Of a DNA stretch of 64,000 nucleotides, positions 26,936 through 34,413 are shown piece by piece. Positions within the stretch are counted from its first letter, which is position 1; the number at the start of each line of letters is the position of its first letter. Both the position numbers and the translations under genes were made by a program. The stretch lies in NCBI RefSeq assembly GCF_014385005.1, contig NZ_JACRSZ010000006.1, forward strand, positions 124,001 through 188,000. The letters run 5' to 3'. Under the pieces are notes generated by a model that made no database searches, was not told the origin of the DNA, and worked only from the letters and a program-made list of their open reading frames with translations. This DNA comes from Jingyaoa shaoxingensis (lineage in GTDB: Bacteria > Bacillota > Clostridia > Lachnospirales > Lachnospiraceae).

Positions 26936-28225
26936 CTATTTATTCTCCAGAATCTTATCAATACTTACCAGCTTTACGCTCAGTACGAATACTTCTGCTG
27001 CTGCTGCCAGTTCTTCCGGTGTCGGGAAGGATGGTGCAATACGGATGTTGCTGTCCTGTGGATCTTTACCGTATGGATAGGTCGCTCCTGCCTTGGTCAT
27101 GATCACACCTGCTTCTTTGGCCTTAGCTACAATTGCCTTGGCACATCCCGGCATAGCATCAAAGGAGATGAAATAGCCTCCCTTTGGTCTGCTCCAGCTT
27201 CCAATCTCCAGACCACCCAGTTCCTTATCAAGAACAGAAAGAACTGCTTCGAACTTCGGACGCAGGATTGCCGCATGCTTTTTCATGTGTTCGTGCATGC
27301 CATCCATGTCTTTAAAGAAACGTACGTGGCGAAGCTGATTCAGCTTGTCGTGGCCAATAGTCTGATAATTCATGTATCTTCTTGCATCTGCCAGGTTCGC
27401 TTCAGATGCCGCCATAGCTGCAATACCTGATCCCGGGAAGCTTACCTTGGATGTGGAAATAAACTTATATACCAAATCCGGATTGCCTGCTTTTTCACAT
27501 TCAGAGAGCAGTTCCAGAATCACATCCTGATCATCATCGTACAAATGATGGATAGAATATGCATTATCCCAGAAAATACGGAAATCCGGTGCTGCCGGTT
27601 TTAAATGTGCAAAACGAAGTACTGTCTCATCTGAATAAGAGTTTCCTGTTGGATTGGAATACTTCGGTACACACCAGATACCTTTAATATATGGGTCACT
27701 GGATACCAGTTCTTCTACCATATCCATATCCGGACCGGTTGGAAGAAGCGGTACATTAATCATTTCAATACCAAAGAATTCAGTAATTCCAAAGTGTCTG
27801 TCATATCCAGGTACCGGGCAGAGGAACTTCACCGGTTTATCCAGCTTGCTCCATGGTGTATGTCCACACACACCCATAACCATGGCACGTGCTACTGTAT
27901 CAAACATCACATTCAGACTGGAGTTACCATAGATCAGAATATTCTTTTCCGGAACTTCTGACATATCTGCCAGCAGCTTTCTTGCTTCCGGAATACCATC
28001 CATTACACCATAGTTTCTGCAGTCTACGCCAGATTCACAGACCATGTCAGAAGTACTGTTCAGTACATCCATCATACCGTTAGACAGATTCAGCTGTGCT
28101 GCAGAAGGCTTTCCTCTGGACATATCCAGCTTCAGGTTTCTGTCCTGAACCTCTTTAAACTTCTGCTCCAGCATGTCTTTTTCATGCAGTAACTGTTCTT
28201 TGCTCATTTCTTTGTAACCAGACAT
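26936..28225 (-). CDS. PLP-dependent aspartate aminotransferase (PF12897 type)
   Basis: A 429-residue fold-type I aminotransferase of the actinobacterial-type aspartate aminotransferase family (PF12897), interconverting aspartate/2-oxoglutarate and oxaloacetate/glutamate. Signatures: LDMSRGKPSAAQL, NYGVMDGIPEARKL, YGNSSLNVM, WCVPKYSNPTGNSYSDE, and the PLP lysine in STSKVSFPGSG (about 265-270); RIAPSFPT carries the substrate-binding Arg. The start at 28225 (MSGYKEM) follows AGGAGG by 7 bases; the in-frame upstream extension to 28306 lacks a binding site and overlaps cysE. It follows cysE by 77 bp on the same strand. Exact amino donor is family-based inference. Confidence 0.85.
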   Translation of the reverse strand: MSGYKEMSKEQLLHEKDMLEQKFKEVQDRNLKLDMSRGKPSAAQLNLSNGMMDVLNSTSDMVCESGVDCRNYGVMDGIPEARKLLADMSEVPEKNILIYGNSSLNVMFDTVARAMVMGVCGHTPWSKLDKPVKFLCPVPGYDRHFGITEFFGIEMINVPLLPTGPDMDMVEELVSSDPYIKGIWCVPKYSNPTGNSYSDETVLRFAHLKPAAPDFRIFWDNAYSIHHLYDDDQDVILELLSECEKAGNPDLVYKFISTSKVSFPGSGIAAMAASEANLADARRYMNYQTIGHDKLNQLRHVRFFKDMDGMHEHMKKHAAILRPKFEAVLSVLDKELGGLEIGSWSRPKGGYFISFDAMPGCAKAIVAKAKEAGVIMTKAGATYPYGKDPQDSNIRIAPSFPTPEELAAAAEVFVLSVKLVSIDKILENK

Positions 28226-28302
28226 CTTTTTTCCTCCTCGTAAAACATATATCATGCATCTGTTCAGTATATCTTCAGGATCTATAGCAGATCCCTGATA
28301 CC

Positions 28303-29235
28303 TCAATCATTCTCTGTGCGGTCAAAGAATCCTTCCTGACCAAGTTCCTGAGTCTGTACGCTTCCTCTGACTTTAAACTTCAACTCCGGATTCTTAATGC
28401 TGACTCTGGTCTGATCTGGTACGGATGAAGTAATAAATGCGTTACTTCCGATAACCGCGCCTTCTCCGATGACCGTCTCTCCTCCCAGAATGGATGCCCC
28501 GGAATAAACCGTTACATTATCTTTCAGTGTCGGATGCCGCCTGGTGCTGCGCAGAGACTGGCCGCCTCTTGTAGAAAGCGCGCCCAGGGTAACGCCCTGA
28601 TAGATCTTCACATTGTTACCGATGGTTGTAGTCTCACCCACTACTACACCGGTTCCGTGGTCGATGAAGAAATATTCTCCAATGGTTGCGCCCGGATGAA
28701 TATCGATTCCTGTAAGATTATGTGCATATTCTGTCATAATACGTGGAATCATCGGCACTCCCAATAAGAACAGCTCATGGGCAATACGATTCACCGAAAT
28801 AGCAAATACACCCGGATAGGAAAAAATAACTTCGTCCGTATTGTATGCTGCCGGGTCTCCGTCATAAGCCGCCTGCACATCCTTTGCCAGCATACAGCGG
28901 ATATCCGGGATTCTCTTCAGAAACTGCTCTGTAATCTTCTCTGCTTTCTCTCTGGCTTCTTTTTCTGAAAGACTGTCGCCGGATACATATTTCAGAGCTT
29001 TCTTTACCTGCTTGGTCAGGTTGTACTGGATATCCTCCAGCAGATCTCCCACATAGTATTTTACACTGTCCCCACTCAGCTTCTTCTGGCTGAAATACCC
29101 GGGGAACAGAACCTTTCGCACATTCTCCAGAATCTCTATAATCACTTCCCGGTTCAGATGATTCTCTGAATCGATATTACTGATAATCGGATATTCTTTG
29201 TAATTCTCTAATATAGATGTTACCAGTCCGTCCAT
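28303..29235 (-). CDS. cysE: Serine O-acetyltransferase
   Basis: A 310-residue enzyme acetylating serine for cysteine synthesis. The N-terminal helical domain is followed by left-handed beta-helix hexapeptide repeats (about 190-290): GIDIHPGATIG, FIDHGTGVVVGETT, IYQGVTLGAL, HPTLKDNVTVYSGASILG. The catalytic His/Asp are in DIHPGA and FIDHGTG. It is longer at the N-terminus than E. coli CysE, as in the EpsC/SAT group. The start at 29235 is chosen because AAAATGGAGGATGT precedes it; an extra 21 in-frame codons upstream are just the palindromic leader read through. Expression probably starts at 29497-29526, giving a leader of about 255 nt. Confidence 0.92.
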   Translation of the reverse strand: MDGLVTSILENYKEYPIISNIDSENHLNREVIIEILENVRKVLFPGYFSQKKLSGDSVKYYVGDLLEDIQYNLTKQVKKALKYVSGDSLSEKEAREKAEKITEQFLKRIPDIRCMLAKDVQAAYDGDPAAYNTDEVIFSYPGVFAISVNRIAHELFLLGVPMIPRIMTEYAHNLTGIDIHPGATIGEYFFIDHGTGVVVGETTTIGNNVKIYQGVTLGALSTRGGQSLRSTRRHPTLKDNVTVYSGASILGGETVIGEGAVIGSNAFITSSVPDQTRVSIKNPELKFKVRGSVQTQELGQEGFFDRTEND

Positions 29236-29249
29236 ACATCCTCCATTTT

Positions 29250-29331
29250 CAAGAATGCCTCGGCATTCTTGCTTCGAGATGCGCGTCATGCAATGCATGA
29301 CATACTTCTTCTGCGCATCTCTGCAATCCTG
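29250..29331 (-). promoter_or_regulatory. Nested palindromes in the cysE leader
   Basis: On the minus strand GAGATGCGC and GCGCATCTC enclose GTCATGCATTGCATGAC (an inner hairpin), and directly before the ribosome binding site AAGAATGCC-GA-GGCATTCTT forms another stem. These would form three helices in the cysE mRNA leader. No T-box core sequence is present. They may be a cis-regulatory element or an inserted palindromic repeat. Confidence 0.5.
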
Positions 29332-29338
29332 CCGGAGG

Positions 29339-29440
29339 CTATATTAGATGGGGATTGCCCCCACCACTGATACTGATTTGTTGCTCGACACCTACAGCGG
29401 TGGGAGTCATTTCACATCTGATATAACGCTTCCATGTCAT
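29339..29440 (-). other. Short ORF remnant in the cysE leader
   Basis: A 33-codon ORF reading MTWKRYIRCEMTPTAV... and ending GGGNPHLI, without a ribosome binding site. It looks like the C-terminal tail of a longer protein, possibly a TnpB-type transposase, followed by palindromes as at an IS200/IS605 right end. I cannot confirm this; it could be chance coding potential in a leader. Confidence 0.25.
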
Positions 29441-29496
29441 CACGACCGCAGTATGGAATCGTTACTCTCTCTTTTCCAAACACATCATTACTAGGA

Positions 29497-29526
29497 AGTA
29501 TAGCACATTTGTTTTCCGATATGCAA
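29497..29526 (-). promoter_or_regulatory. Sigma-A promoter of cysE
   Basis: Minus strand TTGCAT (29526-29521), 18-bp spacer, TATACT (29502-29497), giving a leader of about 255 nt before the cysE start. Confidence 0.6.
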
Positions 29527-29594
29527 GAATTCTGCTTCGTTCCTGTTATTAAAAAAATTGAGAAAATTTCAAATAAAATATATTAATTTTGTGC

Positions 29595-29623
29595 TTGACA
29601 GATCCACAGCTATCTATTATAAT
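29595..29623 (+). promoter_or_regulatory. Consensus promoter of the tRNA pair
   Basis: TTGACA (29595-29600), 17 bp, TATAAT (29618-29623): a perfect sigma-A promoter about 50 bp before tRNA-Phe, as expected for stable RNA. Confidence 0.9.
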
Positions 29624-29674
29624 GTCAGATGTGTCAGACATGACACAAGATCTATGGAACATGATTTGTTTCCT

Positions 29675-29747
<73 letters not shown>

Positions 29748-29789
29748 TTTGATTCATCCTAGATGAATCAGTACAATTTATTTGCATTT

Positions 29790-29860
29790 GCGGGTGTAGT
29801 TCAATGGTAGAACACCAGCCTTCCAAGCTGGATACGTGGGTTCGATTCCCATCACCCGCT
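29790..29860 (+). tRNA. tRNA-Gly (TCC)
   Basis: A 71-nt cloverleaf: acceptor GCGGGTG/CACCCGC, D-arm TAGTTCAATGGTAGAAC, anticodon stem CCAGC/GCTGG with loop CTTCCAA (anticodon TCC), T-arm GGGTTCGATTCCC, discriminator T as usual for glycine. CCA is not encoded. Co-transcribed with tRNA-Phe, 42 bp apart. Confidence 0.97.
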
Positions 29861-29891
29861 TTTTTTCATGCTCCAGGCATGATTTAACGTA

Positions 29892-29943
29892 AAAGATCAT
29901 CCATCCGTAACTGATTTATTCGTTATAGATGGATGATCTTTTT
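29892..29943. terminator. Terminator of the tRNA operon and the spoIIQ-like gene
   Basis: AAAGATCATCCATC (29892-29905) pairs exactly with GATGGATGATCTTT (29928-29941), flanked by A- and T-runs, so it serves both strands. Confidence 0.85.
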
Positions 29944-29950
29944 AGTTGTT

Positions 29951-30829
29951 TTATTCCAGATACAGGCACGGATCTACGATCTGTCCGTCTTTTTTCATTG
30001 CAAAATACAGGTTACTGCCTTCTTCACAGTAATACTTGGTCGGCTCACTGACATAACCCAGAAGCTGTCCCTGTTCCACTACTTCGCCTTCCGAAACAGC
30101 TACTTCTTTCAATTCTCCATAGATTAATTCGTAATCATTTCCAATGTTCATCGTCAGCGTGGTTCCCGTCTCTTCATTGACAGCGATGTTTTCCACAATT
30201 CCTCTGGCAGATGCTACTACTGGATTCCCCACCTCACTTCCAATGATCAGCGCCGGATTGTATTTGTATTCATTCAGTGTTTTAAAATATACGGTTCCAT
30301 CCATACTGTAATCCATCAGGATGGTTCCAGCTGCCGGCCATGATAATGTCGTGTCTTCCGAAAACTGTACGGTAGGTGAGATCACACTGCCGGATACCAC
30401 AGGATCGGCCTCTTCCGTTTCTTTTTCTGTCTCTGCCTCTGTCTTCACTTCAGCTGCTTTTATGCTTTTTACAGCAGTGTCTGTATTCTTCCCATTCGCT
30501 GTCATCTCACCGCTGCCAGCTGCTGCCGCTTCTTCCAGTGTACCTGCCGTAACATCTTCTGACACACTGCCTGCTGATACGTCATTCTTTTGCGCTGACA
30601 CCGTTCCTGTCTCCCGTGTATTCTGGTATTCCTGCAGCGAATTCTGCACATTTTTCTGCTGTGCGCCGGTTCCAGATGCTTCCTTCACCGCCTCTGTCCG
30701 CTCCGTCTCTGTGGTCACAGGATAACTTGTCCGATAGGAAGCAAAAGCCACAATCCCAACCAGTACAAGTGTAAGGATCCCTAAGGTTCCCCTTCTTCTG
30801 ATAAAACCAAATAATTTTTCATTTTCCAT
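29951..30829 (-). CDS. SpoIIQ-like protein with degenerate LytM (M23) domain
   Basis: A 292-residue protein. A basic N-terminus and one membrane segment (about 15-35, LGILTLVLVGIVAFASY) precede a 130-residue Ala/Glu/Thr/Ser linker and a LytM-like domain (about 155-290: LSWPAAGTILMDYSMD, NPVVASARGIVENIAV, GEVVEQGQLLGYV, NLYFAMKKDGQIVDP). The zinc ligands of active M23 peptidases are absent: the HxxxD position reads NPALIIG, and the HxH position reads YELIYGEL/NLYFAM. It therefore cannot be a metallo-endopeptidase and should be a structural SpoIIQ of the engulfment channel with SpoIIIAH. It follows spoIID, the classic spoIID-spoIIQ order. The ATG at 30829 is preferred to the in-frame GTG at 30838. 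Confidence 0.82.
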   Translation of the reverse strand: MENEKLFGFIRRRGTLGILTLVLVGIVAFASYRTSYPVTTETERTEAVKEASGTGAQQKNVQNSLQEYQNTRETGTVSAQKNDVSAGSVSEDVTAGTLEEAAAAGSGEMTANGKNTDTAVKSIKAAEVKTEAETEKETEEADPVVSGSVISPTVQFSEDTTLSWPAAGTILMDYSMDGTVYFKTLNEYKYNPALIIGSEVGNPVVASARGIVENIAVNEETGTTLTMNIGNDYELIYGELKEVAVSEGEVVEQGQLLGYVSEPTKYYCEEGSNLYFAMKKDGQIVDPCLYLE

Positions 30830-30914
30830 AGTATCCACCTCGTAATCAATGTTCTAAGTATCTACCTGTAGCATTGCCACTTACGAGAGAAATATACTGT
30901 CAGCCGGTTAATTT

Positions 30915-31775
30915 TTACCGGTCGGAAATATGTTCCAGTCTGGTTTTGTCAAAAAAATATGCCAGTATCTCCTGATACCCTGTTCCATTCTTTGCCAGTT
31001 GTTGTGCAGTGTACTGGCTCATGCCAAGTCCATGCCCGATTCCGCTGGTGATCACAAAAATACCTCCGCCATTTTTTTCTACCCGGAATGCAGCCGATGG
31101 AAGTCCCAGTTTGATCCTGAATTCTTCCCCGGACATCTCGGCATCGCCCAGTTTCAGCCTCAGGACATACCCGGCACTGTCCTTTTCTTCGATCTCCATA
31201 TCCCGCCAGGAATCATCAATCTGAATACTCTGCCGATAGTCCGGCGCGTCTTTGTCTCCGGGGCATGCCTTGCTGCTCAGATAAGGATATTGATCCGAAT
31301 GAAATACTTCACTTCCATTTCTGGTCTGTCCTGCACTGATCTTATGATACGATGCCAGAATCGGCTCTCCGTCATAAGTCAGGATCTGTCCTCTGGTTGC
31401 CTTCTGCGCCTTTCGGAACTTCTCTCCGTATCCGGTTAATTCCATCTCTGTCAGAGACATTCGTTCTTTTTCACGCACCTTACCGTTCAGAAGCTGACGA
31501 TAGGCATTGGTACGCACCAGCACCATCTGGGCTTTCACAGCCTCTTCTTCTGTATCTGCCGGCAATTCTGCCGCCGTAACTTCTAATACGTATTCTTCCA
31601 GACTGATTTCTTCCGTCTCAGATCCGGATTTCACAGAAATAAATCGTGTTTCACTCTGTATTTTTTCATAAATCTGACTCATTCTGCTGTGCAGCAGCAT
31701 GGTAATCATCCAGGGCAGTACCACAACCACCAGCAGTACTGTCAGAATCTGCTCCGTATAAATTTTCAGCTTCAT
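30915..31775 (-). CDS. spoIID: Stage II sporulation protein D (lytic transglycosylase)
   Basis: A 286-residue membrane-anchored enzyme that cleaves septal peptidoglycan during forespore engulfment, normally with SpoIIP and SpoIIM. After an N-terminal membrane segment (LTVLLVVVVLPWMITML), the SpoIID domain shows SLEEYVLEVTAAELP with the catalytic Glu, EAVKAQMVLVRTNAYR, YHKISAGQTRNGSEVF, YLSSKACP and the C-terminal SGIGHGLGMSQYTAQQLAKNG. The ATG at 31775 is chosen over 31781 because GGAGG then lies at a normal 8-base spacing. The spoIIQ-like gene follows 85 bp downstream, and the pair ends at the tRNA terminator. Confidence 0.93.
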   Translation of the reverse strand: MKLKIYTEQILTVLLVVVVLPWMITMLLHSRMSQIYEKIQSETRFISVKSGSETEEISLEEYVLEVTAAELPADTEEEAVKAQMVLVRTNAYRQLLNGKVREKERMSLTEMELTGYGEKFRKAQKATRGQILTYDGEPILASYHKISAGQTRNGSEVFHSDQYPYLSSKACPGDKDAPDYRQSIQIDDSWRDMEIEEKDSAGYVLRLKLGDAEMSGEEFRIKLGLPSAAFRVEKNGGGIFVITSGIGHGLGMSQYTAQQLAKNGTGYQEILAYFFDKTRLEHISDR

Positions 31776-31825
31776 ACACATACCCTCCCAGAATATTGTA
31801 TGAATTACAAAGAAAAGTTATACAC

Positions 31826-31870
31826 AAAAGAGGAACCATACACACATGGCATATGTATAGTCCCTCTTTT
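31826..31870 (-). terminator. Terminator of glgP
   Basis: AAAAGAGG (31826-31833) pairs with CCTCTTTT (31863-31870), extended by an inner CATAC/GTATAG-type stem; T-run on the minus strand. Confidence 0.65.
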
Positions 31871-31902
31871 CAATACGTCCGTGCTTTGCACGAAAACTAT
31901 TC

Positions 31903-34368
31903 TTATTTTACCTTAACAGTCTCTTTTTTCAGATGCCAGATTTCATCTACGTACTGCTGGATGGTTCTGTCGGATGTGAACTTTCCGCTGCATGCGGTAT
32001 TCAGCATTGCCATCTTAGCCCATCCGGCTTCGTCTCTGTAAGCTTCTTCGACACGTTTCTGTGCGTCTGCATAGGAACGGAAGTCTGCCAGAATGAAGTA
32101 AGTATCTGCACGGTCACTGCTCTTAGTATTCAACAGAGAATCGTAGATCTCACGGAATCTTTCTGGATCATCCGGTGCATATTCTCCGTTGATCAGCTGC
32201 ATCAGCACACGTCTGATATCCTGATCGCTGTTGAAGATGTTTTCTGGATGATATCCGCCATTCTGTTCATAGTTGATAACTTCGTCTGCGGACAGACCAA
32301 AGATGAATGCATTCTCTTTTCCAACTTCTTCTACGATCTCGACATTGGCACCGTCCATGGTTCCAAGAGTCGGAGCACCGTTCAGCATGAACTTCATGTT
32401 ACCGGTTCCGGATGCTTCCTTGGAAGCTGTGGAAATCTGTTCGGATACATCTGCTGCTGCAAAGATCCATTCTGCGTTGGATACACGGTAATCTTCGATG
32501 AAGACTACTTTCAGTTTATTCTTAATAGAAGCATCGTTGTTGATCACGTCTGCTACGGAGTTGATCAGCTTAATGGTCAGTTTGGCACGTCTGTAACCGG
32601 CTGCTGCCTTTGCGCCGAAGATAAATGTTCTTGGGTAGAAATCCATTTCCGGATGATCTTTGATCTGGTTGTACAGGTACATTACATGAAGGATATTCAG
32701 TAACTGACGTTTGTATTCATGAAGTCTCTTAACCTGTACATCGAAGATAGAACGTGGATCTACTTCGATACCATTGTGTTCCTGAATATATTTTGCCAGA
32801 CGCACTTTGTTCTGGTATTTGATATTCATGAATTCCTGCTGTGCCTTTGGATCGTCTACATAGACTTTCAGCTTGGAAAGCTGTGGCAAATCGGTGATCC
32901 ATTCGTCTCCGATATGGTCTGTGATCCAGGATGCCAGCAGTGGATTGCCGTGAAGCAGGAAACGTCTCTGTGTGATACCATTTGTCTTATTATTGAACTT
33001 CTCTGGCATCATCTCATAGAAATCTTTCAGTTCCTGATGCTTCAGGATCTCAGTATGAAGCTGTGCAACACCATTTACTGAGTAGCCTGCTGCGATAGCA
33101 AGATGTGCCATCTTTACCTGTCCGTCAAAGATGATAGCCATCTTGCGTACTTTTTCGAAATCACCCGGATATTTTGCTTCGATCTGTGCTACAAAACGGC
33201 GGTTGATCTCTTCAATAATCTGATATACACGCGGAAGCAGTCTGGAGAACAGCTCGATTGGCCATTTTTCCAGAGCCTCTGCCATGATGGTATGGTTGGT
33301 GTACGCACATGTCTTGGAAGTCACTTCCCATGCCTCATCCCATGTCAGGCCTTCTTCATCCAGAAGGATACGCATCAGTTCGGCAACTGCTACAGTTGGA
33401 TGGGTATCATTCAGCTGGAAGGTTGCTTTTTCATAGAACTTACGGATATCATCATGGTTCTTCTTATATTTTGCAACGGCTTCCTGTACACTTGCAGAAA
33501 TGAAGAAATACTGCTGTTTCAGGCGCAGCTCTTTTCCTGCATAGTGATTATCATTTGGATACAGAACTTCTACGATGTTGCGTGCCAGGTTTTCCTGTTC
33601 TACTGCCTTGCGGTAATCACCCTTGTCGAAAGAATCCAGCTGGAATTCGCTGATTGCTTCTGCATCCCAGATACGTAAGGTGTTTACGATATTGTTATTG
33701 TAACCAACGATCGGGAAATCATATGGTACGGCACGTACGGACTGATATCCTTCCTGCTTGTAGTAGTTACGTCCGGTCTTCTCGTCATATTCTACACGAA
33801 CATAACCGCCGAATTTTACTTCTTTTGCATATTCCGGACGGCGCAGCTCGAATGGGTTGCCATCTTTCAGCCAGTTATCCGGTACTTCTACCTGATACCC
33901 ATCTTCGATCTTCTGCTTGAACATACCATAGCGGTAACGAATACCACATCCGTATGCAGGATATCCCAGTGTTGCCAGAGAATCCAGGAAGCATGCTGCC
34001 AGACGTCCCAGACCACCGTTACCCAGTGCTGCATCCGGCTCCTGATCTTCGATCACATTGATATCCAGGCCGATCTCTTCCAGAGCTTCTTTTACATCAT
34101 CATAAATGGTCAGGTTGATCATATTGTTACCAAGCGCACGGCCCATCAGGAACTCCATGGACATATAGTATACATACTTTGGATCGTCCTTCTCATACTG
34201 TTCCTGTGTAGCCAGCCAGTTCTCAATGATCTCATCCTTTACTGCATAAGATACAGCCTGAAATAACTGCTGCTGTGTAGCTTCTTCCAGATTCTTTCTG
34301 TACAGAGCCTTCACGTTGGCTTTTACTTCTCTGATAAACTCTTTTTTATTGAATTTCTTTGTTGCCAT
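31903..34368 (-). CDS. glgP: Glycogen/alpha-glucan phosphorylase
   Basis: An 821-residue PLP enzyme releasing glucose-1-phosphate from glycogen or maltodextrin. GNGGLGRLAACFLDSLATLGYPAYGCGIRYRYG-type core is present at about 115-145, NDTHP and EALEKWP in the middle, DVQVKRLHEYKRQLLN near 555, and the PLP-lysine region SKEASGTGNMKF near 655-670. The length equals the family. The start at 34368 (MATKKFNKK) follows AGGGAGAAG; the in-frame start at 34410 overlaps ileS spacing and lacks a site. It lies 45 bp downstream of ileS on the same strand, so read-through from the ileS T-box promoter is possible. Storage polymer use fits a gut fermenter. Confidence 0.95.
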   Translation of the reverse strand: MATKKFNKKEFIREVKANVKALYRKNLEEATQQQLFQAVSYAVKDEIIENWLATQEQYEKDDPKYVYYMSMEFLMGRALGNNMINLTIYDDVKEALEEIGLDINVIEDQEPDAALGNGGLGRLAACFLDSLATLGYPAYGCGIRYRYGMFKQKIEDGYQVEVPDNWLKDGNPFELRRPEYAKEVKFGGYVRVEYDEKTGRNYYKQEGYQSVRAVPYDFPIVGYNNNIVNTLRIWDAEAISEFQLDSFDKGDYRKAVEQENLARNIVEVLYPNDNHYAGKELRLKQQYFFISASVQEAVAKYKKNHDDIRKFYEKATFQLNDTHPTVAVAELMRILLDEEGLTWDEAWEVTSKTCAYTNHTIMAEALEKWPIELFSRLLPRVYQIIEEINRRFVAQIEAKYPGDFEKVRKMAIIFDGQVKMAHLAIAAGYSVNGVAQLHTEILKHQELKDFYEMMPEKFNNKTNGITQRRFLLHGNPLLASWITDHIGDEWITDLPQLSKLKVYVDDPKAQQEFMNIKYQNKVRLAKYIQEHNGIEVDPRSIFDVQVKRLHEYKRQLLNILHVMYLYNQIKDHPEMDFYPRTFIFGAKAAAGYRRAKLTIKLINSVADVINNDASIKNKLKVVFIEDYRVSNAEWIFAAADVSEQISTASKEASGTGNMKFMLNGAPTLGTMDGANVEIVEEVGKENAFIFGLSADEVINYEQNGGYHPENIFNSDQDIRRVLMQLINGEYAPDDPERFREIYDSLLNTKSSDRADTYFILADFRSYADAQKRVEEAYRDEAGWAKMAMLNTACSGKFTSDRTIQQYVDEIWHLKKETVKVK

Positions 34369-34413
34369 TGGCTTCTCCCTTCGTTTCTCGTTACTGCTTA
34401 CAGCCACCACTTT

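Noticed and set aside
29236..29500. T-box leader upstream of cysE
   Set aside because: No antiterminator core of the AGTGGTAACACG type and no terminator/antiterminator pair, unlike the ileS and metG leaders.
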